Shown here piece after piece: positions 44,178 through 53,199 of a stretch of DNA of 64,000 bases. Position numbers and translations under genes: made by a program. Each line of letters opens with the position of its first letter. The stretch's first letter is position 1. Where the stretch lies: NCBI GenBank assembly GCA_964444665.1, contig CAYUIE010000014.1, positions 38,823-102,822 on the forward strand. The letters run 5' to 3'. Source of the stretch: CAYZTY01 sp964444665 (GTDB lineage Bacteria > Planctomycetota > Phycisphaerae > Sedimentisphaerales > CAYZTY01). The notes under the pieces are model-generated. The model was not told where the DNA came from, searched no databases, and worked only from the letters and a program-made list of their open reading frames with translations.

Positions 44178-44975
44178 ATGTCGCAAAGTTTTCCAAACCC
44201 ACTGCATCCGGATGAGATTAAGGGCGGGCTTCAAACCAAACGTATAGGTCGAGAGGTTCTTGTCTATAACAGCACGTCAAGCACAAACGACGTTGCGTGG
44301 GAGTACGCGAAAAACAGAAAGAACGACGGGCTGTCAGTCTTCGCAGAAGAGCAAACGGCAGGCCGGGGAAGAGGAGGTAATAAATGGCTCTCGCCACAAG
44401 GACAAAGTATTCTTTGCTCCGTCATCCTGCTGGAAAGCAAGCTGGCGGGTGAACTATCTATACTAAGTTGTGCGGTGGCCGTTGCCGAAGCCATAGGAAG
44501 ATGCGGCAGTTATGAGACAAGAATTAAATGGCCCAACGATATAATCCTAAATAGCAAAAAGGTCGGGGGTATTTTGCTGGAATCGAGGCCGGATAAAAAA
44601 GCAAGTGATTACGTTATCGGTATCGGCATAAACTGCCATCAGAGCAGAGAATTCTTCACTGGCGAGTTGCAGGATAACGCCACATCTATCGACCTTGAGT
44701 GCGGCCAAATATGTGAAAGGACTTCGCTCGCAAAGAGGCTGCTGATTTCGCTTGACGAATGGCTTGCTTTGGCGGAGGAGTCACAACAGAAAGTTATCGA
44801 GCGATGGGGAGAGCTTAGCACGCAATTGGGTCACGGAGTCATATTGCTATACAACAATCGCGAGTTTAGCGGCAATTGCATAGGTGTCGACCCGCAGAAG
44901 GGACTTATCGTGCAATTAGAGCGCGGCGGCGTAAGGATGTTCGATGCGGCACATACAAGTGTTGTCAGAAAATAA
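44178..44975 (+). CDS. birA: Biotin-[acetyl-CoA-carboxylase] ligase
   Basis: 265 residues, no N-terminal helix-turn-helix, so a catalytic-only (class I) BirA. Biotin-binding GRGRGGNKWLSPQGQSI and KWPNDIILNSKKVGGILLES are present; the C-terminal SH3-like domain ends LERGGVRMFDAAHTSV. Attaches biotin to acetyl-CoA carboxylase. Confidence 0.95.
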   Translation: MSQSFPNPLHPDEIKGGLQTKRIGREVLVYNSTSSTNDVAWEYAKNRKNDGLSVFAEEQTAGRGRGGNKWLSPQGQSILCSVILLESKLAGELSILSCAVAVAEAIGRCGSYETRIKWPNDIILNSKKVGGILLESRPDKKASDYVIGIGINCHQSREFFTGELQDNATSIDLECGQICERTSLAKRLLISLDEWLALAEESQQKVIERWGELSTQLGHGVILLYNNREFSGNCIGVDPQKGLIVQLERGGVRMFDAAHTSVVRK

Positions 44976-45094
44976 AGGTTGGGCCTGTCCCTCCTACCCA
45001 TTCACCTTAGTGGGATTAAGGTTTCCCGAAGCATATTTAGCTGATACAATGTTTTTTTCAATAATAGTACGTACAAAAACAGGGAATCCGAATT

Positions 45095-46498
45095 ATGGCT
45101 GAGGAATTTGATGTTGCAGTAATCGGAAGCGGGCCGGGCGGTTATGTAGCGGCTATAAGATGCGCGCAAAGAGGGGCCTCGGCAGCAATAATCGAGAAGG
45201 AAATAATCGGCGGGACATGTCTGAACTGGGGATGTATTCCTTCCAAGGCGCTTCTTGCATCTGCCCAGGTTTTGCTTACGGCCAGGGGCGCTGCGGAAAT
45301 GGGCGTTGAGATTGCAGAGGCCAGGCCTAACTGGGACAAAATGCAGGCCAGAAAAAATGCGATAGTCGAGGGACTGAGAAAGGGAATGACAGGGCTTCTG
45401 AAAAGTAACAATGTCAGGATTATTAAAGGTAAAGGCATCGTAAGCAGGCCCGGCCGAGTGTACGCCCAGACTGATAGCGGTTCTGCCGAGATTAACGCCA
45501 AAAAGATAATTCTGGCGACGGGCTCAGAGCCGATTGAATTATCATCAATCCCGTTTGACGGCGAGACGATTTTGACCAATAAAGAGATACTTTCGCTGCC
45601 GGTTGTGCCGGGTTCGCTGGCGATTGTCGGTGGCGGTGTGCTCGGATGCGAGATAGCCTGCCTGTATTCGGCTCTCGGCAGCAAAATTACAATTATCGAA
45701 GCCATTGAACTGTTGCTGCCGATGGAAGAAGAGTGGGTAAGCCGAATCATAGAACGGCAGTTCAAGAAAATGGGAATTATCGCAAAAACCGGTAAGAAAG
45801 TCAGCGGAATAACAAAAACGAAGGGTCAGGTGAAAATTAAAATCGAGGACGGAGAAGAGATCGAGGCGGAAAAGGTGCTGGTTTCGGTCGGGCGCAGGGC
45901 AACGTGTGATGAAGAAACCGTGCAGGGACTAAATCTGAAAATGAATAAATCGGCCATTGCCATTGATGAAAAATTGCAGAGCAATGCCGAGGGCGTTTAT
46001 GCCATCGGAGATGTGACGGCAACGACGTTTCTCGCACATGGGGCATTTATGCAGGCGAACATTGCGGCGATAAACGCCACGGGCGGAGAGGCGAGGATGA
46101 GCGACTATTCGCTCGTGCCAAGAGTGATTTATACATTTCCGGAAGTGGCTTCCGTCGGCAGGAGCGAAAGAGACTGCATTAAAGAGGGATTAGATATTAC
46201 CGTGGGCAGGAGCTTTTTCCGCGCGAACGGCAGGAGCATAGCTCACAACGAGACGAGCGGGGAAATAAGAGTGGTAAGGGAAAAGAAAACAGACAAGATA
46301 TTAGGCGTGACAATGGTCGGCAGTATGGTAACCGAACTGGCGGCGGCCGCCAGAGCGCTGATTGGTACGAGCGAAAAGATAAGCTCGATAACTTTTCCAC
46401 ACCCGACAGTATCAGAAGTGCTTAAAGAAGCGTGTGATGACGCATTCGAGGTGAGCGTAAATAATCCACCTAAGAGACAAGCGGGCATACAGGCATAA
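45095..46498 (+). CDS. lpdA: Dihydrolipoyl dehydrogenase
   Basis: 467 residues. FAD-binding GSGPGGYVAA, redox Cys42/Cys47 in GGTCLNWGCIPSK, NAD-binding GGGVLGCEIA, FAD motif YAIGDVTATTFLAH, and catalytic His in FPHPTVSEVLKEA. E3 component of 2-oxoacid dehydrogenase or glycine cleavage complexes. Nine bases before lipBA, so lipoate use and synthesis are co-transcribed. Confidence 0.96.
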   Translation: MAEEFDVAVIGSGPGGYVAAIRCAQRGASAAIIEKEIIGGTCLNWGCIPSKALLASAQVLLTARGAAEMGVEIAEARPNWDKMQARKNAIVEGLRKGMTGLLKSNNVRIIKGKGIVSRPGRVYAQTDSGSAEINAKKIILATGSEPIELSSIPFDGETILTNKEILSLPVVPGSLAIVGGGVLGCEIACLYSALGSKITIIEAIELLLPMEEEWVSRIIERQFKKMGIIAKTGKKVSGITKTKGQVKIKIEDGEEIEAEKVLVSVGRRATCDEETVQGLNLKMNKSAIAIDEKLQSNAEGVYAIGDVTATTFLAHGAFMQANIAAINATGGEARMSDYSLVPRVIYTFPEVASVGRSERDCIKEGLDITVGRSFFRANGRSIAHNETSGEIRVVREKKTDKILGVTMVGSMVTELAAAARALIGTSEKISSITFPHPTVSEVLKEACDDAFEVSVNNPPKRQAGIQA

Positions 46499-46507
46499 GG
46501 AAAAGGT

Positions 46508-48058
46508 ATGAAAACTGAGAGTTTAATTGAAAACTCTCTTACTGTTCGCGACTGCGGATTGGCGGACTATGAGGAGACACTGCGAGAACAGCAGCGGCTT
46601 GTGGAACAAAAGCGTAATGGGCAGATTGGTGATACGGTGCTGCTGGTCGAGCACCGGCCGGTGATTACATTAGGGGCCCGCCAGCTTATAAATAAGCTAT
46701 TAGCCAGCCCGGAAGTATTGGGTGAGCGAGGTATCGCGGTGGCCCAGATTCGGCGCGGCGGAGGAGCGACGGCTCATAATCCGGGGCAACTTGTCTTTTA
46801 TCCCATACTCGAGCTACGAGGAATAAATCTTGCGATTGGCGAGTACATAAGAGAACTTGAAACAATCGGGATCGAGCTTCTGGAGCAATTGGGCGTATGC
46901 GGCGAACGGCGAAAAGGGCTGCCGGGTGTCTGGGTGGGAAATAAAAAAATCGGCTTTATCGGCGTGCGCGTCTCAAGGGGTATAACATATCACGGAATGG
47001 CAATAAATATCCAAAACGACCTGGCGATATTCGATTATATTGTGCCGTGTGGTCTGGAAGGTGTGACAATAACCTCGGTGCTGGCTGAGACGTGTAAAGA
47101 ACATTCAATGACCGAGGTTAAGCAAAGGCTTTCAGGATTACTCAGCAAACATTTTGCTAATAAGGAGTTCGTGGCGAACAGGCCGCAGGCAGGCAAGATG
47201 AAAACAGCGGACAAACCGGCACCATGGCTGCGCAGACGTCTGCCAATAGGCGGTGATTACGAGCGGACCGCCGGCGTGTTAAACTCCTTAGGGCTGAACA
47301 CGATATGCGTGAGCGCTAACTGCCCAAACCGCGGCGAGTGCTGGTCGCGGGGCACCGCGACGGTGCTGATTCTGGGTAATATCTGCACAAGAAATTGCAA
47401 ATTTTGCTCGGTACCCAGAGGAACCCCCCTACCGCCGGACCCAACTGAGCCGGCAAAAATAGCAGAGATGGTAAAAAAACTGGGATTGAAATATCTCGTG
47501 ATAACCAGTGTTGACCGTGACGATTTGCCTGACGGTGGAGCGAGTCACTTTCGCGACTGCATAAATAAAGTACGAAGTGAGGTCGCGAACATCAATTTTG
47601 AAATCCTTACACCGGATTTCAAAGGCTGCCAGGAAAAGGCGATAGAAATACTGGGCCAGGCGGCGCCGTTCGTTTTCGGCCATAATATCGAGACGGTAAG
47701 GCAGCTATACCCGAGGGTTCGGGCCGGCGGCGATTATCAGCGGTCGCTTAGGCTGCTGGAGCTGGCCGGGCGAAGTTATCCTGATATGCCGAGAAAGTCA
47801 TCAATTATGCTGGGCCTGGGGGAAAGTGATGAGCAGGTTACGGTCGTTCTGGAGGATTTACGGCGGGTCGGCTGCTCGCGGATTGTCATCGGGCAGTATT
47901 TGCGGCCGAGTAAAGATGCACTGCCGGTAGTCGATTATGTCGAGCCGGGGAAGTTCGAATACTGGAAACAAGAGGCGAAGCGTCTGGGTTTTAGCTGGGT
48001 AATGGCCTCGCCCTTTGCCCGCAGTTCCCTCCTTGCAGAACAAGAGAAAATATCGTAA
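46508..48058 (+). CDS. lipB-lipA: LipB-LipA fusion: octanoyltransferase and lipoyl synthase
   Basis: 516 residues. Residues 1-215 are LipB: RRGGGATAHNPGQLVFYP, Lys147 in GNKKIGFIGV and Cys181 in VPCGLEGVTITS, which moves octanoate from ACP to lipoyl domains. Residues about 235-516 are LipA: auxiliary cluster Cys267, 272 and 278 (CVSANCPNRGEC), radical SAM Cys293, 297 and 300 (CTRNCKFC), and the terminal RSSLLAEQ with the cluster-ligating Ser. A short charged linker joins them. The usual stop and start between the two genes are absent. Together with lpdA this makes and uses lipoate in one unit. Confidence 0.95.
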   Translation: MKTESLIENSLTVRDCGLADYEETLREQQRLVEQKRNGQIGDTVLLVEHRPVITLGARQLINKLLASPEVLGERGIAVAQIRRGGGATAHNPGQLVFYPILELRGINLAIGEYIRELETIGIELLEQLGVCGERRKGLPGVWVGNKKIGFIGVRVSRGITYHGMAINIQNDLAIFDYIVPCGLEGVTITSVLAETCKEHSMTEVKQRLSGLLSKHFANKEFVANRPQAGKMKTADKPAPWLRRRLPIGGDYERTAGVLNSLGLNTICVSANCPNRGECWSRGTATVLILGNICTRNCKFCSVPRGTPLPPDPTEPAKIAEMVKKLGLKYLVITSVDRDDLPDGGASHFRDCINKVRSEVANINFEILTPDFKGCQEKAIEILGQAAPFVFGHNIETVRQLYPRVRAGGDYQRSLRLLELAGRSYPDMPRKSSIMLGLGESDEQVTVVLEDLRRVGCSRIVIGQYLRPSKDALPVVDYVEPGKFEYWKQEAKRLGFSWVMASPFARSSLLAEQEKIS

Positions 48059-48156
48059 ACTGTCGCGCTCGCAGGATTTGCTTTTCGAGGTTTTGTCCAT
48101 CAGAATAGCGGTTTCTAATACTGTTTTGAGGACTTTCAAAAGGCCGAAAGTTACGT

Positions 48157-48780
48157 ATGGCAGGATATTCAAATAAACAGGCCCCTAAGAGTCAGGCCCT
48201 TAACAAAGAGCTTATGAATCGGTTCGCAGCCGGTGACGAAGCGGCATTCAGGGATATCCTGAACCGATATAAAAACAGTCTATACTCATTCCTCATGCGC
48301 TTCCTGAACCAGCGGGATTTAGTTGAAGACGTGTTTCAGGAGACCTTTTTGCAGGTTTATACGAGCAGGGCAATGTTCGATACGAACAGGCCGTTCCGGC
48401 CGTGGCTTTTTACAATCGCAGCCAACAAGGCCAGAGACACCCTTCGAAAACAACAACGAACAGTAAGGATGCGTTTCGGGGCGCTTTCAGAGGCGAACGA
48501 GATGTCGATTGATGATGTCGTCAACACACTCACGTCAATCAAGACAACACCCTTTGATGAGGTGGAAAAAAGCGAGACATCCGATATAGTTCGGCAGGTT
48601 ATAGGGGATATGCCGGAGAATCTTCGGGAAATTTTACTGTTGGCATATTTTGAGCAATTTTCTTACAAACAAATGGCGGAGATTCTGGGTATACCTATAG
48701 GAACGGTGAAGAGCAGGCTTCACGCAGCCGTTGTTTATTTCACAAAAAAGTGGCGGCAAAAATTCAATCATAGGAAGTGA
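48157..48780 (+). CDS. ECF-type RNA polymerase sigma factor
   Basis: 207 residues. Region 2 (NRYKNSLYSFLMRFLNQRDLVEDVFQETFL with RPWLFTIAANKARDTLRKQ) and region 4 (LREILLLAYFEQFSYKQMAE plus GIPIGTVKSRLHAAVVYF). Stop is 7 bp before the next gene, which carries a short helical N-terminus like an anti-sigma domain. Confidence 0.93.
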   Translation: MAGYSNKQAPKSQALNKELMNRFAAGDEAAFRDILNRYKNSLYSFLMRFLNQRDLVEDVFQETFLQVYTSRAMFDTNRPFRPWLFTIAANKARDTLRKQQRTVRMRFGALSEANEMSIDDVVNTLTSIKTTPFDEVEKSETSDIVRQVIGDMPENLREILLLAYFEQFSYKQMAEILGIPIGTVKSRLHAAVVYFTKKWRQKFNHRK

Positions 48781-48787
48781 AACTTGT

Positions 48788-49816
48788 ATGAAGGACTTAT
48801 CCCGCGAACAGAAAGAACTAATATTTGATTATTATTTTGGCCTGACCTCCGAAGAGCAAAACAAACTCGCCGAGCAATTATTAGCCGACAATCCCGCAGC
48901 CGCGGAATTCCACTCCAATCTGAAAGAGGCTATTGAACCTGTCGGGGGTCTTCAAGTTCCATCCTGTCCCGACGAATTAGTTGATGGGGTCATATTCCGG
49001 GCGAAGAATCTTGGTGCCGAGAGCCAGCATCGGCTTGAGCAGTTGATTGAGCACGAGGAACAACAGCCTTTCGGGGCGGGGCACGGCTTCTGGCGTAACC
49101 TTGCAGAGGTGGCCGCCGTCGCGGCGATGATTATGCTTTTTGCAAGCGTCTCGATCCCGTCACTGAAAACGGCTCGCCAGCGGGCGTGGCAAAATTGCTG
49201 CCAGGCACAACTATCGCGAGTATCCCGAGGAATCGGTGAATACGTTTCCGACCACGACGGCGCACTGCCGGCAGTGGCAACTTCCACGGGTGAACCCTGG
49301 TGGAAGGTAGGCTATCAGGGCGCCGAGAACCATTCAAATACACGGCCTTTATGGCTTTTGGTCAAAGAAGATTATGTCAATGCGAGTGATTTTGTCTGCC
49401 CCGGCAGAAGACAGGGCCGGGCAATTCAGTTCAACCAACGGCAAGTGAAGCAGCTTTCCGACTTTCCTTCCAGAAAATACGTGACCTACAGTTTCCGAAT
49501 AGTGTGTAAAACGGCAAAAAAAGACGAATCTGGCCAAAAGGTTTTGATGGCGGATCTTAGCCCTATATTCGAGCAACTGCCGGAAGACTATTCAGGAGAA
49601 TTGCGCAAATCTTTGTGCGAAGAGCTAATGAAGCTGAACAGCATTAACCATCAGCGACGAGGACAAAATGTGCTCTTCTACGACGGCAGTGTAAAGTTTA
49701 CACAGCAAAGGGGGATTGGTCTTAACGCCGATGACATATTCACACTGAAAGACAAACAAGTCTATTACGGCTCCGAGGTTCCTTCCTGCGAAACAGATAC
49801 ATTCCTTGCCCCATAA
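48788..49816 (+). CDS. Putative anti-sigma factor fused to pilin-like (DUF1559-type) domain
   Basis: 343 residues from ATG 48788. Residues 1-90 are helical and acidic (SREQKELIFDYYFGLTSEEQ), like an anti-sigma cytoplasmic domain without zinc ligands. A transmembrane helix at about 100-125 (LAEVAAVAAMIMLFASVSIP) is followed by a pilin-like extracellular part (AQLSRVSRGIGEYVSDHDGA) ending in an H-x10-DG motif (LFYDGSVKF). Cotranscribed with the sigma factor. It may sense the envelope. Confidence 0.7.
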   Translation: MKDLSREQKELIFDYYFGLTSEEQNKLAEQLLADNPAAAEFHSNLKEAIEPVGGLQVPSCPDELVDGVIFRAKNLGAESQHRLEQLIEHEEQQPFGAGHGFWRNLAEVAAVAAMIMLFASVSIPSLKTARQRAWQNCCQAQLSRVSRGIGEYVSDHDGALPAVATSTGEPWWKVGYQGAENHSNTRPLWLLVKEDYVNASDFVCPGRRQGRAIQFNQRQVKQLSDFPSRKYVTYSFRIVCKTAKKDESGQKVLMADLSPIFEQLPEDYSGELRKSLCEELMKLNSINHQRRGQNVLFYDGSVKFTQQRGIGLNADDIFTLKDKQVYYGSEVPSCETDTFLAP

Positions 49817-49876
49817 CCATTCGTTACTTGTCGCTCGATACTCGTCTCGCATAAAGCAGAAGTATCCTAAATCATC

Positions 49877-51178
49877 TTATTGCCAGCATAGCTCGGGAGG
49901 GTCCATATTGCATACGAGCCACTCGGAAGCCATTAAGGCAAAGTCCTGCAAATCTACTTTGCAGTCCCTATTAATGTCGCTTAAGGCCCATTGAGTGCAG
50001 GCGCCGGCAGTGACAGCCAGCCCAAAATGTCCCATTTGACCATCGAAGCCAGCCACGCGGATGTAGTAGCGTTTGCCCATTACCATTTCCAGGACTACCT
50101 GAGAATCCGTACCCGGGAAATAATCGTCATTACAGGTGAGCTCGTTTCCGCCGCATGCGTTAAAGACGGCAAGTGTCGTATCAAATTCATCGCTGCTTGC
50201 GGTGATTGTATACTGGCCTGCAGACGGTGGACGGTAATAGAACCAGAGGTCCGTATAATCGTTAAAAGCACAGCTTGTCAGGTCATCTCCTGTAGCGCCA
50301 TAGTTTGAGCCATAGTAAATCTTGCCCAAATTAACTTCCGGGGCGTCCTGGCATTCGTCATTCCATGCATATATCCATAACTCGACGCCATTTGTGCCGT
50401 CGTCGGCCTGGAAAAATAATGAGTCGTTCATACTCGTCAGGTACTTAGGATTGGAGCTTCCTGTTCCCGGATATATATCCTTTACCATAACTGTGCCTGC
50501 CTCGGTGCCGTCACTTTTCCATAACTCAATGCCATCCGGGGCTTTTTCGGCGGAGAAAAATAAAGTGCCGTTTACATTCGTCAAATACGCTGGATTTGAG
50601 TTGAGCGAGCCAGGTTGTATATCCTTTACCATCATTACTGTGCCTACAGGAATACTGTCGCTTTTCCATAACTCACGGCCATTTGTGCCGTTGTCGGCTT
50701 CGAAAAACAATATACCGTTTACATTTGTCAGAAAAGCAGGATTTGAGTGTCCCGCCGGATTTATATCCTTTACCATAATTGTTCCTGCCTCGGTTCCGTC
50801 GCTTTTCCATAACTCACCACCGTTTATGCCGTCTTCAGCTCTGAAAAATAATGTGCCGTTTATGTTTGTCAGTTGGTCAGGGTATGAGTTGTACCATCCC
50901 GGATATATATCCCTTACCATTATCGTACCAGTTCCGGTTCCGTCGCTTTTCCATAACTCAATACCATTTATGTCATTATCGGCCCTGAAAAATAATGTGC
51001 CGTTTACGTTTGTCAGTTGGTCAGGATTTGAGTTGTACCATCCCGAATTTATATCCTTTACCATAACCGTGCCTGCCTCGGTACCGTCGCTTTTCCATAG
51101 TTCATAGCCATTGCTATCGAGAGCCCTGAAAAATAACGTGCCGTTTACATTTATCAGGTACGAGGGATTTGAGTTCAA
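49877..51178 (-). CDS. ELP-repeat secreted protein, C-terminal part, dockerin-like tag
   Basis: 433 residues from the internal ATG; the frame is open back to about 51320 and joins the upstream fragment through one extra G. Six visible repeats of about 45-48 residues around GTLFFRA..., ELWKSDGTEAGT and VMVKDI (ELP/hyalin-like), then a pre-peptidase C-terminal-like beta domain (about 270-390) and a dockerin-like block ending WLVCNMDPPELC. Function unknown; probably surface or secreted adhesion. Confidence 0.8.
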   Translation of the reverse strand: MNSNPSYLINVNGTLFFRALDSNGYELWKSDGTEAGTVMVKDINSGWYNSNPDQLTNVNGTLFFRADNDINGIELWKSDGTGTGTIMVRDIYPGWYNSYPDQLTNINGTLFFRAEDGINGGELWKSDGTEAGTIMVKDINPAGHSNPAFLTNVNGILFFEADNGTNGRELWKSDSIPVGTVMMVKDIQPGSLNSNPAYLTNVNGTLFFSAEKAPDGIELWKSDGTEAGTVMVKDIYPGTGSSNPKYLTSMNDSLFFQADDGTNGVELWIYAWNDECQDAPEVNLGKIYYGSNYGATGDDLTSCAFNDYTDLWFYYRPPSAGQYTITASSDEFDTTLAVFNACGGNELTCNDDYFPGTDSQVVLEMVMGKRYYIRVAGFDGQMGHFGLAVTAGACTQWALSDINRDCKVDLQDFALMASEWLVCNMDPPELCWQ

Positions 51179-51297
51179 CAGCCCCGTATGTATATCCTTT
51201 ACTATAACCGTTCCGGCTTCGGTTCCATCACTTTTCCATAACTCATAACCGTTTGTGCCATCATCAGCACCGAAAAAAACTGTACCGCTAACATTCG

Positions 51298-51831
51298 TCA
51301 GATATGCAGGAGTTGAGTATCCCCCCCTGGATTAATATCTTTTATCATAATCGTGCCTGCTTCAGAGCCGTCGCTTTTCCATAACTCAAAGCCATTTGTG
51401 CTGTCGCCAGCCTGAAAAAATAAAGTGCCGTTTACATCCGTGAGATGTTCAGGAACGGAGGCTCCTGATCCCGGATTTATATCCTTCACAATTATTGTGC
51501 CTGCTTCAGTACCGTTGCTTTTCCATAGTTCAGTACCGTTTGTTCCGTCGTTGGCCCTGAAAAATAATGTGCCGTTGACGATCGTGAGTTGGTCAGGATA
51601 AGAATCGCCGGATGGATGTATATCCTTCAGCATAAATGGTTCGCCCGCGTGAACGGTGGCTGGGATTGTTAGTAACAGGGCCGGTATAATCAGTATGAAT
51701 GATAGTTTTTTGATTTTTAAACCTCCTGTAATGTATTTGCTGTTACGTGACAGTCTTTTCAGGTGCCTGTGATAATTGTCTTTTGCAGGCTGTTTTCCGT
51801 GTTGTTCCTTAACGCATACTTTAGATATCAT
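51298..51831 (-). CDS. ELP-repeat secreted protein, N-terminal part
   Basis: 177 residues in the open frame. A signal peptide lies at residues 38-62 (KIKKLSFILIIPALLLTIPA), so translation should start there, where AGGAGG (51722-51727) sits 7 nt before an ATC codon instead of ATG. Two further ELP repeats. The frame breaks at a G7 run (C7 at 51321-51327 on the plus strand); with six G it would continue in frame into the 49877 entry for about 610 residues in all. Confidence 0.7.
   Translation of the reverse strand: MISKVCVKEQHGKQPAKDNYHRHLKRLSRNSKYITGGLKIKKLSFILIIPALLLTIPATVHAGEPFMLKDIHPSGDSYPDQLTIVNGTLFFRANDGTNGTELWKSNGTEAGTIIVKDINPGSGASVPEHLTDVNGTLFFQAGDSTNGFELWKSDGSEAGTIMIKDINPGGDTQLLHI
51321..51327. 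other. Poly-C/G tract at frameshift
   Basis: C7 on the plus strand inside the ELP gene; G6 would restore the frame NPGGYSTPAYL. Confidence 0.8.
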
Positions 51832-52033
51832 ATACTTAGATTACAAAAAAAGTCAAGAATATTATCGGTTTTTGGCCTAATTATAAGTGAATCTATCATA
51901 ATCCTTAATCGATGAAAATTCTTGCTTTTGGTGAGAATCGGCAAGATAATAGTATTTGCATAGATGAAACGTGCATTGCGACGAGGTTTGACGATAAAAC
52001 AATATAATTATTGTTAGACTTATCTACCTGATA

Positions 52034-53164
52034 ATGCTCATCTGTCCCGACTGTAACACGGCTCTCAATAAGAACAGCAACTCACTGGGCCTGTTCTGGG
52101 CATGTCCGGAATGTGACGGCAGGGCCATATCCATTGAAGTTGTCAGAAAAGCCGTGCCGCTGCCCATTGTAAATAAGCTGTGGCAAAGGGCGCGTTCGGG
52201 ACAGTACGTCGCCGAGCGACGATGCCCCGCCTGCAATCGGATAATGCACGAAGTTCCCATTATCGAAGGTGAAGAAACAAAATACTTCGATGTCTGCACG
52301 GGATGTTTTTTCATCTGGTTCGACCCAGGAGAATTCGAGGGCCTTTCCAAAATCCCAATTGCCAAATCTCTCGAAGATGAGCTGCCCTCAAAAGCTAAAG
52401 AGGCTCTGGCCCTCACAAAACTTGAATTAGTTAAAGAAAGTCAAGACTCTGAAACAATGGGCTTTAGCAGCCCGGACCATCTGTGGGAAATTGTGCCTGC
52501 GCTTTTCGGTATGCCGATAGTGTATAAACAAACCGGCCTCAAGCAAAGCCCGATTATGACCTGGTCTCTTAGTATAGTTATCGCTGCAATCAGTATAATT
52601 GCCTTTTTTAACCTAAAAGAAGTAGTCACAAACTGGGGATTAATTCCGGCCGAGTTCGGACGATACCTGGGGTTGACATTTATCAGCTCCTTTTTCCTGC
52701 ACGGCGGTGTTATTCATTTAGTCGGGAACCTGTATTTTCTTTTGGTCTTCGGGAGTAATACCGAAGATGTCCTCGGCAAAGAGCGTTATCTTCTTCTAAT
52801 TATTACCGCAGCGATAATCGGAAACGCCGCCCATATTCTTGGTAACCTTAATTCGACAATTCCCTGCATCGGGGCAAGTGGAGGGATATCAGGCATCCTT
52901 GCTTACTTCTGCCTGCGCTTCCCCAAGGCAAAAGTCGGTGTAATCCTGCTATTTAGATGGTTTCGCATGCCCGTTGGTTTTATGTTCGTAATGTGGATTC
53001 TTTATCAATTCATTTATGCATATATGCAAACAGCCGGTCTTAGCGGCGTATCCGGGCTGGCGCATCTGGGCGGAGCCGCCGTTGGCGCTGCTTTTTGGTG
53101 GAAAACCAGAAAATCATCCTATAAGAAACTAAAAGAATCGGTTATACGATTAGAAACTCTTTGA
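52034..53164 (+). CDS. Rhomboid intramembrane protease with N-terminal zinc fingers
   Basis: 376 residues. N-terminal zinc ribbons (CPDC/CPEC at 4-27 and CPAC/CTGC at 64-91); then a rhomboid domain with several transmembrane helices, catalytic Ser282 in GASGGISG and His344 in HLGGAAVG, and HLVGNLYFLLVFG in helix 2. Cleaves membrane proteins within the bilayer. The cytosolic zinc domain may recruit substrate. The stop is just before the GH105-like gene. Confidence 0.92.
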   Translation: MLICPDCNTALNKNSNSLGLFWACPECDGRAISIEVVRKAVPLPIVNKLWQRARSGQYVAERRCPACNRIMHEVPIIEGEETKYFDVCTGCFFIWFDPGEFEGLSKIPIAKSLEDELPSKAKEALALTKLELVKESQDSETMGFSSPDHLWEIVPALFGMPIVYKQTGLKQSPIMTWSLSIVIAAISIIAFFNLKEVVTNWGLIPAEFGRYLGLTFISSFFLHGGVIHLVGNLYFLLVFGSNTEDVLGKERYLLLIITAAIIGNAAHILGNLNSTIPCIGASGGISGILAYFCLRFPKAKVGVILLFRWFRMPVGFMFVMWILYQFIYAYMQTAGLSGVSGLAHLGGAAVGAAFWWKTRKSSYKKLKESVIRLETL

Positions 53165-53199
53165 CGCTCACTTCAACCGCGTGTTTAACGCAGGCAAAG

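Noticed and set aside
45142..45765. Minus-strand 207-codon ORF
   Set aside because: Antisense to lpdA.
50322..51107. Plus-strand ORF of 261 codons with repeats
   Set aside because: Mirror of the ELP repeats on the opposite strand; the minus strand has the known motif.
49877..51831. Repeated units as a CRISPR array
   Set aside because: Repeats are long, coding and contiguous, without spacers.
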